This document shows, piece by piece, positions 1-9,334 of a stretch of 64,000 nt of DNA. The first letter of the stretch is position 1, and each line of letters begins with the position of its first letter. The position numbers and the translations under genes are program-made. Source of the stretch: Paenibacillus swuensis (GTDB lineage Bacteria > Bacillota > Bacilli > Paenibacillales > DY6); NCBI RefSeq assembly GCF_001644605.1, contig NZ_CP011388.1:1140501-1204500 (forward strand), written 5' to 3'. Below the pieces are notes generated by a model that ran no database searches, was not told the DNA's origin, and saw only the letters and a program-made list of their open reading frames with translations.

Positions 1-100
<100 letters not shown>

Positions 101-137
101 TCAACCTCACCTTCTTCTAATGTTCTGTAAATAACGC

Positions 138-376
138 AAAAAACGCACTCGTAGGGACGAATGCGTCGTGGTACCACCCTGATTCAGATCTGCACATAAC
201 AAATGCGGCAAATCGCTTATTAGATAACGGAGTTCATCCGACAGAGGTGTGCTCTGCAGCTCGCAAGGTAGGGGCTCCATTCATAAGGTTGAGAAACCTT
301 GCAACCATGGGTTTCTTCTCTGGGCAACCTGTTGTTGAATAAAGCGGCCTTGGTCTTTGCTTCCGATATGAGGTTC
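138..376 (-). promoter_or_regulatory. T-box riboswitch leader of proS
   Basis: On the reverse strand the conserved T-box sequence AGGGTGGTACCACG (167-180) is followed by a terminator stem (ACGCATTCGT / ACGAGTGCGT) and a run of six T (138-143). Upstream are an AGAGA motif and a long stem I region. Proline codons occur in GGAGCCCCTACC (267-278), compatible with a proline specifier, but I did not fold the leader and cannot fix the specifier triplet. T-box leaders read through when uncharged cognate tRNA binds, so proS should rise on proline starvation. Confidence 0.88.
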
Positions 377-381
377 CCATT

Positions 382-410
382 AATTTACACCAAAGGTGGG
401 TTCCAGTCAA
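382..410 (-). promoter_or_regulatory. Sigma-A promoter of the proS T-box leader
   Basis: The reverse strand shows -35 TTGACT (405-410), a 17-nt spacer and -10 TAAATT (382-387). It lies just upstream of the T-box leader and just downstream of the stop codon of the small membrane protein gene. Confidence 0.75.
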
Positions 411-419
411 TCATGGCTT

Positions 420-701
420 TTATTTCTCAACTTTAGCACGTAGCCTACTTAAATCCTCCCGAACCAGCTGAAACTCCTCTTGAATTTCACGGAATACTTT
501 CAACAGCGTGTAACCGAGTCCAATTAATATCAACCCTATGAGGGGAAACACGGTTTGTTTTGCAATGATTCTCATAAACACACTCAAATCTGTATCCGAT
601 GAAACGTTGCGCGGAACGAATTGATACAAGCCATAAAGCAGTAACACCACACCAATGAATATAATGATAAAGGACAACACCCGAGATTTCTCCAAAACCA
701 T
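420..701 (-). CDS. Small two-helix membrane protein, unknown function
   Basis: A 93-residue protein with two hydrophobic stretches (about residues 8-27 and 47-66), followed by a charged C-terminal helix (about 67-93, rich in E, R and K) with coiled-coil character. The ATG has a strong GGGGGAGG ribosome site 7 nt upstream. It lies upstream of the proS promoter on the same strand, but proS has its own promoter, so co-transcription is not needed. I recognise no family. The topology suggests two membrane passes with a cytosolic tail. Confidence 0.6.
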   Translation of the reverse strand: MVLEKSRVLSFIIIFIGVVLLLYGLYQFVPRNVSSDTDLSVFMRIIAKQTVFPLIGLILIGLGYTLLKVFREIQEEFQLVREDLSRLRAKVEK

Positions 702-993
702 AACAAGCCTCCCCCTCGGTCGAACTGGTTACACATATCTATTATGCAACTGATTATGCAAGAGGCATCCCGCAAAGGTTTGTAACATACAGGCGGTGTA
801 CCATCTAGAAAGCTTTCTCCAATTACGACGAGATTGAGATGGATTGGGGAGCTTGCGGCTACAATAACAGGAATTTTTAGTTTCCGCAAGACTAAAATCA
901 TCCTAATTCTCCCGTACTTCTGAATCTTGTTGCTGTATACTCCTGGAGCTATGATCAGAGTAAGTTCGAATAACAGAAAGTGAGGGTACATCT

Positions 994-2022
994 ATGTCCA
1001 ATCCAATTTTTAAGAACATTCAACCAGCACCCAGAGATGGCGGCTTTCGCATGGAGAACTATTATATTTGGTGCGGGTCCGTCATACAAGGCGAAGACGG
1101 CAAGTATCATATGTTCGCTTCCCGATGGGCCAAGGAGCTTGGCTTCGACTGGCAGTGGCTATTTAACTGTGAGATTGTAAGGGCTGTCAGCGATACACCT
1201 GAAGGACCCTATGAATTCGCTGAAGTGGTGCTCGGCAGACGCGATAAGCGGTTATTTGACGGTATGAATCAGCATAATCCATCTATTAAGTATTGGAATG
1301 GCACGTACTATCTGTATTATTTTGGAACCACTTATGGGGGGCCAGTACCTGAAGCGGGAGAGCCTATCTCAATAGAACGAGCTACCGAGGTTTGGAATCG
1401 AAAGCGTATCGGGCTTGCGACGAGCAAGTCTGTGTTCGGTCCCTGGACTCGCATGGATACACCGCTTCTTGAACCCAGAATGCCAGGGTATTGGGACTGT
1501 ACAATTACGACGAATCCGTCTGCAGCTATTTTGCCGGACGGAACGACGTATATGATTTATAAATCTCGCGAATATGTGGGCTCAACTCTCCAATTAGGTA
1601 TTGTGAAAGCGCCGCATCCTGCAGGTCCGTTTGAGAGAATCAGTGATCAGCCCATCTTTAGATTTGAAAATCCAGACTTTCACGTTGAGGATCCATTCCT
1701 CTGGGTGGAAGACGGACGTTTCCATGTCATCATGAAAGATGATTACAAGAATAACAGCGGCGGTATTACGGGGGAATGGGGGGCAGGCGTGTACGCTACG
1801 AGTGAAGACTGCCTAACGTGGCATATTCATCCGGAGCCTATCTCTTATACACGAAACGTCGCTTGGGACGACGGCAAGACCAGCTCACAGAGCAATCTGG
1901 AGCGGCCTAATTTGCTATTCCATGAGGGAAAGCCGACGCATCTCTTTGTGGCAACGGGTAATGGAGGCGAGCCATGGGAATTCGACGGGGTGACGTGGAA
2001 CATGGTTATTCCGTTAAAATAA
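994..2022 (+). CDS. GH43-like five-bladed beta-propeller glycosidase
   Basis: A 342-residue protein without a signal peptide, so probably intracellular. Repeated blade-like segments carry motifs of the GH43/GH117-type propeller fold: HNPSIKYWNGTYYLYYFGT near residue 93, WDCTITTNPSA near 168 and FHVEDPFLWVEDGRFHVI near 228. Such enzymes trim arabinose, xylose, galactose or related residues from oligosaccharides. The acidic residues expected for catalysis are present (D of WDCT, E/D of VEDP), but roles are not assigned. A GTGAGG ribosome site precedes the ATG. It converges on the two-component pair of locus A and may process oligosaccharides imported by that transporter. The substrate is not determinable from sequence alone. 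Confidence 0.7.
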   Translation: MSNPIFKNIQPAPRDGGFRMENYYIWCGSVIQGEDGKYHMFASRWAKELGFDWQWLFNCEIVRAVSDTPEGPYEFAEVVLGRRDKRLFDGMNQHNPSIKYWNGTYYLYYFGTTYGGPVPEAGEPISIERATEVWNRKRIGLATSKSVFGPWTRMDTPLLEPRMPGYWDCTITTNPSAAILPDGTTYMIYKSREYVGSTLQLGIVKAPHPAGPFERISDQPIFRFENPDFHVEDPFLWVEDGRFHVIMKDDYKNNSGGITGEWGAGVYATSEDCLTWHIHPEPISYTRNVAWDDGKTSSQSNLERPNLLFHEGKPTHLFVATGNGGEPWEFDGVTWNMVIPLK

Positions 2023-2058
2023 ACGTGTGGAGTAAGCAGTTGTAAATTGCGGCAATAG

Positions 2059-2106
2059 AAAAGCCAAAGAAATTCCTCCTTGAGGAGTTTCTTTGGCTTT
2101 GTTTAA
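2059..2106. terminator. Bidirectional terminator between converging genes
   Basis: AAAGCCAAAGAAA is mirrored by TTTCTTTGGCTTT around a second inner stem (CTCC/GGAG). T-rich sequence on both sides lets it serve the GH43-like gene on + and the sensor kinase on -. Confidence 0.85.
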
Positions 2107-3911
2107 TTTATTTGTCTCCCTTTCATATGAAGCGTAATCGCGGTGCCTTCACCAAGTTCCGACTGAACGCTGAGTCCATAGGGTTCTCCGCAATACAGGC
2201 GGATGCGTTCATGTACATTGAACAATCCGTATCCGCCAGCTTCTTCATCACCGGAAGGCTGCGGCGTAGGCATAAGCCGCCATTGTACATCGCTTGGAAT
2301 GCCGGGACCATTATCCGCGATGGTGATGAACAAATCGCCGTCACTCCCGTGCCTGATGGCCAGCTTGATCCAGCCGGGTGAAGGATCGCGCCGTTTGCGG
2401 ATGCCATGCATAAGCGCATTTTCGATAATGGGCTGAAGCGTCAGCTTCGGAATGAGCATAGCTTCCGCACCCTCTTCCACTTCAAGCTGAAACTCAAAGG
2501 CATTCTCGAATCGGGAGCGTTGAATGTCGAGGTATGCCACGGACAGCTTGACTTCATCCCTTATGGATACGAAATCTTTGCCTTTATTCAGGGTTAAGCG
2601 GAAATAGGTGGTGAGCGCCTTGATCATGGCACTGATATCTTTCGATCCGCTGCGGATCGCCATCCAGTTGATCGTTTCCAGCGTATTATACAGAAAGTGC
2701 GGGTTGATTTGCGCTTGGAGCGCTTTTAGCTGAGCCTCGCGCTCCTGGATGCGGCTCCGATAGGTTTCCTCCGCCATCGTATTGGTCGTTTGCACAAGCT
2801 CCAGAATGTTCTGCTCGAGCAGACGGAAATCGCGGAAGCCGAAGCGAATGCGGTCGTTTAATCGTTCCACGCCATCCCGGCGGATGATACGAATCAGATC
2901 TTTGACTCTGCGGCTGATGCTTTCGGCGATTAAACCGAGGCTCAGCACAATGAGCAGCAGAAATACGATGAACGTTGCAGCCATGACAATAATGGCGGAA
3001 GTGCGGGTCAGATTGCGGCTTTCGGCATTGATTCCCGAGACGGGAACCTCCGAAACAATTGTCCAGCCGGTACCGGTGATTTTGGCAAACTGAACGTAAT
3101 AGTCTTGATTGTTTATCTCTTTTTTGAAGAAGCCTTCGTTTTTCCCGGCCGTTTCCTCCTTAAACTCCTTATCCATTCGCTGTTGACCCAAGCGCCTCAA
3201 ATCCTTATCCCCAATGATGGCCCCTTCTTCATTCAGTACGTAAGTGGTGCCCCCCATATCATCCTGCAGGTGGGAAATGCTGTCCTGAAGGGTCTGTTGG
3301 TTCAAGTCCACCATCAAGACCCCGACAATGTTGTCATAATCCAATGGATCGCGAATAATACGGGCGGCGGTAATCACATCCGTGGTAAGGGTATCTGCCG
3401 TCGTTTGCGGATACGCGCTTTTCCAAAGAATGTCCCCGTTCTTCCGGACCACCTCATCATACCAAGGCTGATGCTGCAACCTATTCAGTGAGAAGAAATG
3501 GATGTTCTCGTTGGAAAACGGTAGCTGCGGATCGATAAAGATCCGGATCCGAGCAATGTCGGGATATTCCGAGAAACTGTTAATATAGTCGACTAAATGA
3601 ATGAAATCTTGCAGATGTTGGTACGCTTCGTAATCCTTATGCAGCTTTAAATACTCGTGCAGCCTTGGTTTGGCGAAGAAACTATCCGACGCGCGCGCTG
3701 CATTGTTAACGTAATAGGAGATATTGACGGCAGCTTGATGCAGCGTGCGAAGGTTGGATTCGTTCATTTCCTGCTCATTGACTTGCACGGATTTGTTGTA
3801 ATAAACCACCATCGTAATCACACCCGGAATGAAGATTAGGAGGAGGTAAAACAGAATTAACCGGGTTAGGATGCCTCTTTTCCGAAAAGGATTAAACAGG
3901 TTTCTCCACAT
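2103..3911 (-). CDS. YesM-type sensor histidine kinase (locus A)
   Basis: A 602-residue membrane kinase. A first helix (about 14-38) and a second (about 305-330) enclose a ~265-residue extracellular sensor region resembling a dCache fold. A HAMP-like linker follows, then a His_kinase (LytS/YesM) block with QINPHFLYNTLETINW (phospho-acceptor His near 405) and an ATPase domain with LQPIIENALMHG and ADNGPGIP. It should phosphorylate the response regulator encoded upstream in the same operon; the two genes are separated by only 2 nt, so translation is probably coupled. No clear ribosome site is seen before its ATG, which fits coupling. By context it senses a glycan breakdown product and controls the adjacent importer. 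Confidence 0.92.
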   Translation of the reverse strand: MWRNLFNPFRKRGILTRLILFYLLLIFIPGVITMVVYYNKSVQVNEQEMNESNLRTLHQAAVNISYYVNNAARASDSFFAKPRLHEYLKLHKDYEAYQHLQDFIHLVDYINSFSEYPDIARIRIFIDPQLPFSNENIHFFSLNRLQHQPWYDEVVRKNGDILWKSAYPQTTADTLTTDVITAARIIRDPLDYDNIVGVLMVDLNQQTLQDSISHLQDDMGGTTYVLNEEGAIIGDKDLRRLGQQRMDKEFKEETAGKNEGFFKKEINNQDYYVQFAKITGTGWTIVSEVPVSGINAESRNLTRTSAIIVMAATFIVFLLLIVLSLGLIAESISRRVKDLIRIIRRDGVERLNDRIRFGFRDFRLLEQNILELVQTTNTMAEETYRSRIQEREAQLKALQAQINPHFLYNTLETINWMAIRSGSKDISAMIKALTTYFRLTLNKGKDFVSIRDEVKLSVAYLDIQRSRFENAFEFQLEVEEGAEAMLIPKLTLQPIIENALMHGIRKRRDPSPGWIKLAIRHGSDGDLFITIADNGPGIPSDVQWRLMPTPQPSGDEEAGGYGLFNVHERIRLYCGEPYGLSVQSELGEGTAITLHMKGRQIN

Positions 3912-3913
3912 CG

Positions 3914-5533
3914 TTATCTAATCGACTCGCGGTATTCGGATGGAGTCACTCCTGTGTATTTTTTGAACAGCTTCGTAAAATAACTGCTGTCAGCGTAGCC
4001 GATGGCGCTGCTAACCTCGTAAAGCTTGTTGCGCGGATCGCCGAGAAGCTCCTTGGCTTTCTCCATCTTCACTCTGCTCGTATAATCGTGAATGGTCTCT
4101 CCGGTTTCTTGTTTAAACAGCAGGCAAATATACGTCGAGGTCAGATAGATGCGGGAAGCCAAGTCATTTAACGAAATCATCATATGCATATTATCCTGAA
4201 TGATGGATTTCACATGCTCAACGACATTGCTCGACTTCGTCTCGCGTTTCTGACGAATTTGCTCTGTCAATTCTTCCAGGCAAGTCATGAGATAAATTTG
4301 CATCTCACTTACGGTTTCGAGCTGTAGCAGTTTCTCCCACAACCGGTTGCCGCGCTCGCCCGAGAAACCGGATCCTTCGATTTCCAACTGCGAAGCGACC
4401 TGTCCGCCGATGATCGCGATCTGCAGACAAATGCGGTGGCATTGCGGAAGGTCATACGTTTGGTTGTTGGAGATCATATCGAATAGCTGACGAAGCCAGT
4501 CCCTGATCTTGTTGGGGTCCGCCGCTTTCAGCATGGAACTTAACTTCTCCGATTCCGCAGCATCCATCCATAAATCGGGCAAGCTCGTCCGTTCCAGACT
4601 CTCCATCGTTATAATCTGGTTCTTGCCCAGGTACAGTTTGAGATTAGCTGCATCCGAAGCAAGCTGATAGGAATGGGGCACTTGCCGCAATCCTTGCACA
4701 ATACTGCCGACACCGATCGTTAAGCTAAGCTTTAGCAGCTCAAGAACGGTTGACTTTAACGTTTCGATGACGTGGAACAGCGTCTCTTCTTCCATCTCGG
4801 ACCGCACATGGAGTAAACAGACGAATTGCCCGGTTTGAGCTTCGAACACATAACCTCCTAATGTCTTGTCCACAATTTCCTGACATATATTGAGCACGGC
4901 AAAGGTACTTAACTGTTTGTCGCGTTCCGATCTGCCCGAATAGTAAGTATCGTAGTCATCAATATGCAAGGCAAGTAGACAGTAGGATGCGTTGAGCGGC
5001 AAATTCATTTCCAGAAATGCCAGCTGCTGCGCAATCGCTTCAGCATTAGGGAATCCGCTTCTTATAAGGGTGTAAAGGAATTTCTCCCGAAGCAGAGGAA
5101 AGCTCTGCCGTAATTTCACATTCATTTGCTGAAATAATTCAACCTGCGCTCTTTCACTTTCTACCTGGGACGTAATCTTATAGAGAACTTGGGTCAATTC
5201 GTCAAAATCGATGGGTTTCAAAAGGTAATCGATGGCCTCCAGTTTCATGGCCGATTTCAAATAATCAATATCGTCAAATCCGCTGAAAAATACAATTTTG
5301 ATCTTCTTGTCGAATTTTTTAATCTCTTCGGCAAGCGTAATTCCGTCCATAAACGGCATTTTTACATCGGTCAGCACGATATCCGGATGCAATTCGAGGA
5401 TCATTGGGAGAGCGCTTTCACCGTCATTGGCCAGTCCGATTACTTCTATCTGATGCGTCTGCCAATCGAAAAACTCTTTCAACCCCAAACGTGTAGAAGA
5501 CTCATCATCAACAATCATTAACTTTAACTTCAC
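3914..5533 (-). CDS. YesN-type response regulator with AraC DNA-binding domain (locus A)
   Basis: A 539-residue cytosolic transcription factor. The receiver domain (about 1-120) has the acidic pocket MIVDDE and the phospho-acceptor in LTDVKMPFMDG (Asp near 55). A long central linker follows, then two AraC-type helix-turn-helix motifs in the last ~100 residues (LNDLASRIYLTSTYICLLFK and YADSSYFTKLFKKYTGVTP). The start is a GTG preceded by AGGAGG at 8 nt. It is the first gene of the leftward pair and is divergent from the importer genes that start at 5760, which it probably activates. Confidence 0.92.
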   Translation of the reverse strand: MKLKLMIVDDESSTRLGLKEFFDWQTHQIEVIGLANDGESALPMILELHPDIVLTDVKMPFMDGITLAEEIKKFDKKIKIVFFSGFDDIDYLKSAMKLEAIDYLLKPIDFDELTQVLYKITSQVESERAQVELFQQMNVKLRQSFPLLREKFLYTLIRSGFPNAEAIAQQLAFLEMNLPLNASYCLLALHIDDYDTYYSGRSERDKQLSTFAVLNICQEIVDKTLGGYVFEAQTGQFVCLLHVRSEMEEETLFHVIETLKSTVLELLKLSLTIGVGSIVQGLRQVPHSYQLASDAANLKLYLGKNQIITMESLERTSLPDLWMDAAESEKLSSMLKAADPNKIRDWLRQLFDMISNNQTYDLPQCHRICLQIAIIGGQVASQLEIEGSGFSGERGNRLWEKLLQLETVSEMQIYLMTCLEELTEQIRQKRETKSSNVVEHVKSIIQDNMHMMISLNDLASRIYLTSTYICLLFKQETGETIHDYTSRVKMEKAKELLGDPRNKLYEVSSAIGYADSSYFTKLFKKYTGVTPSEYRESIR

Positions 5534-5591
5534 GCTCGATTCCTCCTGAAGAATGTATAGAAAAACACCGGGAATTAGAAGATTTTCACTC

Positions 5592-5620
5592 TAACGGAAA
5601 GCGTTTGGCCCATCTATAAT
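5592..5620 (+). promoter_or_regulatory. Candidate activator-dependent promoter of the locus A importer
   Basis: A perfect -10 hexamer TATAAT (5615-5620) lies in the 226-bp divergent gap, with no acceptable -35 at 16-18 nt. This suits a promoter needing the AraC-type activator. A degenerate cre-like sequence, GGAAAGCGTTTGGC (about 5597-5610), sits directly upstream, but it misses several consensus positions. Confidence 0.4.
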
Positions 5621-5684
5621 CGAATTCAAGGGGAAAGTTGATCACATTATAGCACATGGCCTATCAACCGGGGAGGGAAAATAG

Positions 5685-5735
5685 ATGAACACGACGGGGG
5701 AGCAGAAAATAAGTGTGAAAGTAAAACACGTGTAA
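5685..5735 (+). CDS. Candidate 16-residue leader peptide
   Basis: ATG to TAA encodes MNTTGEQKISVKVKHV. It has an excellent ribosome site, GGGGAGGG, with 7-nt spacing and ends 24 nt before the first permease gene. It may be a leader that sets translation or transcription of the importer operon. It could also be a chance small frame; peptide homologues would be needed to decide. Confidence 0.3.
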   Translation: MNTTGEQKISVKVKHV

Positions 5736-5759
5736 GTAATTAGCTGATGAAGGAGCTGA

Positions 5760-6716
5760 ATGCACTTGCAAGGTTACACGATTGCCGCAAAAGGAACTAA
5801 AACTCAGAGCCGAATGCGTTCATTCATGAAATATGTCAATCGAAAAAAGTATTTATACTTGCTGCTTGTTCCCGTTCTCGCATATTACGCCGTTTTCCAC
5901 TACGCTCCCATGTATGGGATCGTCATGGCTTTCCAGAATTACAACATGTTCCAAGGTGTATTCGGGAGCGAGTGGGTGGGTTTGTCGGTTATCGAAGAAG
6001 TCATCCATTCGAATGGGTTCTGGCTGTCGGTGCGAAATACGCTGTTTCTTAATCTGACCTCATTAATCATTGTGTTTCCGGCTCCGATCATTCTCGCGAT
6101 TCTCCTCAATGAAGTGATTCGCGAGCGTTGGAAAAGGGTCATCCAGTCGGCCGTTTATTTGCCGCATTTCATATCATGGATTGTCCTCAGCGGCATCTTA
6201 ATTCTGATGTTGTCTGAGAAAGGAATGATTAATCAATTTCTGGGGATTTTCGGAATCCCGGCTACTTCCTACTTATCGCACTCGTCGTCCTGGATTGTCG
6301 TCTATGTATTATCGGATATCTGGAAAGAGATCGGTTGGAGCTCGATCATTTACTTAGCCGCCATCGCAAGTTTGGACCCGTCGATCTATGAGGCTGCCAA
6401 AGTGGACGGCGCGAGTAAATGGAAACAAGTCTGGCATATCACGTTGCCGGGCATCAAGCCGACGATCATCTTGTTACTCATTCTGAATATCGGGCAGATG
6501 GTGTCGATCGGTTTTGAAAAGCCCTTCATGCTGGGCAACGCGATGGTATCCAATGTCGCGGACGTGATCAGTACGCACGTCTACACGAACGGGGTCACCA
6601 ATACGAGGTACAGTTACTCCACCGCTGTCGGCATGTTTCAATCGGTTATTAATCTCATATTAATCGTTTCAGCGAATCAACTCAGCAAGAAGCTGACTAA
6701 AGAATCAATATGGTAG
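5760..6716 (+). CDS. CUT1 ABC importer permease, LplB type (locus A)
   Basis: A 318-residue integral membrane protein with about six helices starting near residue 33. It has the cytoplasmic EAA loop EAAKVDGASKWKQVWHITLP (about residue 211), which docks the ATPase. LplB-type permeases pair with a YtcP-type permease and a lipoprotein to import oligosaccharides. The ATG follows AAGGAG at about 6 nt. The next permease gene begins at once after its stop, so the two are translationally coupled. No ATPase gene is present in the locus. Confidence 0.92.
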   Translation: MHLQGYTIAAKGTKTQSRMRSFMKYVNRKKYLYLLLVPVLAYYAVFHYAPMYGIVMAFQNYNMFQGVFGSEWVGLSVIEEVIHSNGFWLSVRNTLFLNLTSLIIVFPAPIILAILLNEVIRERWKRVIQSAVYLPHFISWIVLSGILILMLSEKGMINQFLGIFGIPATSYLSHSSSWIVVYVLSDIWKEIGWSSIIYLAAIASLDPSIYEAAKVDGASKWKQVWHITLPGIKPTIILLLILNIGQMVSIGFEKPFMLGNAMVSNVADVISTHVYTNGVTNTRYSYSTAVGMFQSVINLILIVSANQLSKKLTKESIW

Positions 6717-6725
6717 GTGAATCTT

Positions 6726-7595
6726 ATGAAATTAAGCCGGTCTGATCAAGTGTATCAAGGTATTGTTCTAGTTCTTCTGTCTCTGCTGGCCCTTGTTTGT
6801 GTCATTCCCTTCATCCATGTCACAGCACTGTCCTTTAGCGGCATGGAAGCCATTGTGGACGGCAAAGTCTCATTCCTGCCGGTAGATTTTCAGCTGGATA
6901 CGTACAAGCTCGTCTTGCAGGACCAAGCGATGCTTCGCTCCATTGGATTTACGGCCTTTGTGACGGTTCTCGGAACAGCGATCTCTTTATTTGTAACCAT
7001 TTGCGCGGCCTATCCGCTGTCCAAATCCGACTTAAAGGGGAGAACGGTTTTCCTGCAGATCATCATATTCACGATGATGTTCAGCGGAGGGATGATTCCC
7101 ACTTACTTGATCGTTAAATCGCTCGGACTCATCGATTCGGTGTGGGCGCTGATCCTGCCGGGACTCATTAATACCTTCTTCATGCTGATTGTGAAAACCT
7201 ATTTCACCTCAACGATCCCGGATAGCGTGGAAGAGTCAGCCATGATTGACGGTTGTAATGAAATTCGAATGTTAATCAGCATCATTCTGCCGATGTCGAT
7301 GCCGATTATTGCCACAATTGGCTTGTACTACGCGGTTCAATACTGGAATATGTTTTTCGCCGCGCTGCTTTACATTAATGATCCCGATAAGTTTACGCTG
7401 CAATTAAAGCTGAGACAGCTGCTCATCTTGGATCAGAACAGCGCCTCCATGAATCCGGAGGAACTGGGCCGTCAAGTGAGTGAATCCATCAAGTCGGCGA
7501 CCATTATTATTACGGCCGTTCCCATTCTGCTTGTGTACCCGTGGCTGCAAAAACATTTTGTCAAAGGGGTGATGCTTGGCGCAGTGAAAGGTTAG
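6726..7595 (+). CDS. CUT1 ABC importer permease, YtcP type (locus A)
   Basis: A 289-residue second permease with six predicted helices and the EAA loop EESAMIDGCNEIRMLISIIL. It ends KHFVKGVMLGAVKG, the common C-terminus of YtcP-like permeases. I start at ATG 6726 because TAGGTG lies 6 nt before it. A GTG at 6717 in the same frame has no ribosome site. It forms the membrane channel with the upstream LplB-type subunit. Confidence 0.92.
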   Translation: MKLSRSDQVYQGIVLVLLSLLALVCVIPFIHVTALSFSGMEAIVDGKVSFLPVDFQLDTYKLVLQDQAMLRSIGFTAFVTVLGTAISLFVTICAAYPLSKSDLKGRTVFLQIIIFTMMFSGGMIPTYLIVKSLGLIDSVWALILPGLINTFFMLIVKTYFTSTIPDSVEESAMIDGCNEIRMLISIILPMSMPIIATIGLYYAVQYWNMFFAALLYINDPDKFTLQLKLRQLLILDQNSASMNPEELGRQVSESIKSATIIITAVPILLVYPWLQKHFVKGVMLGAVKG

Positions 7596-7644
7596 GAAGG
7601 TTCAAGGGGAAATGGTGTACTATGAAATGAAGGGGAGATCGTAT

Positions 7645-9231
7645 ATGAAAAAAATGATGCGTTTGACGGTTCTATCACTTGTTACTTTACTCTCTTTAAG
7701 CGGTTTGATCGGCTGTTCGTCCAATTCCGCGGAAACGACAACTTCGAATAAACAGGAAACGGCAAAGGAAAGCACGGAAAAGACGACAAAGACGTCAAAG
7801 CTAAGGGTTGAGCTTCTTGATTTCGGCGATCTTCCGGCTTCGGAGGGAACGATCGATAATAACCGTTGGACGAAGTATGTAAAGGAAGAAGCTCTGAAAT
7901 TCGGTGTGGATGTCGAGTTTCTAGTCGTACCCCGCAATCAGGAATCAGATAAAATTAATGTTCTTATGGCGAGCGGATCAGCTCCTGATCTGATTATGAC
8001 TTACGACCGCAACCTGTTTCTAAATTATGCGAAGATGGGCGGATTGACCGACCTGACGCCTTATATGGACAAGGAAGGCGCGAATATTAAGAAGTATTTC
8101 GGGGATGAGTTCCTGAAATACGGTCAAGTGGATGGCAAGCAATTTTCCATTCCGGCAAGACGCGCTTCTTATGCCACCAACGGAGCGTTTATCCGCAAGG
8201 ACTGGCTGGACCAATTAAAGCTGCCGGTGCCGCAAACGATTGAGGAATTTTACAATACACTGAAAGCGTTTAAAGATAATGCGGAGGCGCTGGGCACCAA
8301 GGATGTCATACCTATGGGGATGATTCCGCTGGGCGGCACCTATAATGGGATGAATGTCGCGCTTGAAGCGTTCGCGAAAACGCCGACGGATGAGGAAATT
8401 GCTTCTGTGCCGATCTTCCTGCGCGAAGGTGCGCTTGACGGCCTCAAGTTCATGAATAAGCTGTATCACGAAGGACTATTGAATAAGGAATTCGGTCTGG
8501 ACAGTAACGGGCAGAAAATTAAAGAGCAGTATGCAAACAACCAGGTGGGGTTTGTCGCGAACCATTCTTCCTACCCATGGCTGGATCTTAGCATAAGCAC
8601 ACTTCGCAGTAAGGCGCCTGAAGCTGATTATGTGGCATTCCCTGGCGTCAAGAACAAGAGCGGCGAGATCGTGATGCAGCAGGGTCTTGAAATCGGTTTC
8701 TACAACATGGTTCCAAAAACATCCAAAAACCCGGAAGCCGCAGTCAAATATTTGGACTGGTTCGTGAATGAAGGCGGCAGCAAGCTGTTTTACGGATTTG
8801 AAGGTGAACACTATGAGATGAAAGACGGCAAAATGGTCGTTATAGATCCTGCTCACAATGCGAAAACGTTGAAGTTGGGCGGTTGGTTAGCGACGGTTTA
8901 TAATATGACAGCGGACAAAGATCCGGCAAAACAGCGTGAATTGCTCAAAAATCGGATTACCGGCAAGGACGGCGAGTCCTACCTCGCAGGCATCCAGACT
9001 TTTGAGAAAGCGGGCAAGCGGCAAGTTGTCTTTAACGCTGTTCCTGACATGCAGATCAAATATGGAACAGCGCTTACCAAACTTACCAATGACTCGTTGA
9101 CCCAGATCATGATGGCTACCCCTGATAAAGTGGAAAGCCAGTATAAGAAATTCGTGGACGAATATATGAGCGCGGGCGGGAAAGACGTGATGGACGAAGC
9201 GAAAAGGCTGTATGCTGAGATGAAGAAATAA
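7645..9231 (+). CDS. Extracellular solute-binding lipoprotein (locus A)
   Basis: A 528-residue lipoprotein. The signal peptide MKKMMRLTVLSLVTLLSLSG leads to the lipobox LIGC, so the mature protein is lipid-anchored at a Cys near residue 23. A Ser/Thr/Lys-rich tether follows, then a family 1-type binding fold (LDFGDLPASEG, VNVLMASGSAPDLIMTYD-like segments, AAVKYLDWFVNEGG). It captures the oligosaccharide for the two permeases upstream. The start at 7645 has AAGGGGAG at 7 nt and gives a proper signal peptide; an upstream in-frame ATG (7612) would not. It is the last gene of the operon before a strong terminator. Confidence 0.92.
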   Translation: MKKMMRLTVLSLVTLLSLSGLIGCSSNSAETTTSNKQETAKESTEKTTKTSKLRVELLDFGDLPASEGTIDNNRWTKYVKEEALKFGVDVEFLVVPRNQESDKINVLMASGSAPDLIMTYDRNLFLNYAKMGGLTDLTPYMDKEGANIKKYFGDEFLKYGQVDGKQFSIPARRASYATNGAFIRKDWLDQLKLPVPQTIEEFYNTLKAFKDNAEALGTKDVIPMGMIPLGGTYNGMNVALEAFAKTPTDEEIASVPIFLREGALDGLKFMNKLYHEGLLNKEFGLDSNGQKIKEQYANNQVGFVANHSSYPWLDLSISTLRSKAPEADYVAFPGVKNKSGEIVMQQGLEIGFYNMVPKTSKNPEAAVKYLDWFVNEGGSKLFYGFEGEHYEMKDGKMVVIDPAHNAKTLKLGGWLATVYNMTADKDPAKQRELLKNRITGKDGESYLAGIQTFEKAGKRQVVFNAVPDMQIKYGTALTKLTNDSLTQIMMATPDKVESQYKKFVDEYMSAGGKDVMDEAKRLYAEMKK

Positions 9232-9243
9232 GCAGATGCAAGG

Positions 9244-9286
9244 CGGGCGGATGAATGTATCCGCCCGTGTTTTTTGCTTTTTTTGA
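9244..9286 (+). terminator. Rho-independent terminator of the locus A importer operon
   Basis: Stem CGGGCGGAT / ATCCGCCCG with a short loop, followed by GTGTTTTTTGCTTTTTTT. Confidence 0.9.
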
Positions 9287-9334
9287 CTAAAGTTTAGAAC
9301 CCGGTGTCGGCGGCGAATGCCAAGTAACAGATTT

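Noticed and set aside
584-991. Leftward 135-codon frame before the GH43-like gene
   Set aside because: It overlaps the small membrane protein gene in a different frame, is Cys-rich and hydrophobic by chance, and has no ribosome site.
5597-5610. cre site in the locus A divergent gap
   Set aside because: GGAAAGCGTTTGGC misses the first and the last three consensus positions, so it is not listed as a separate site.
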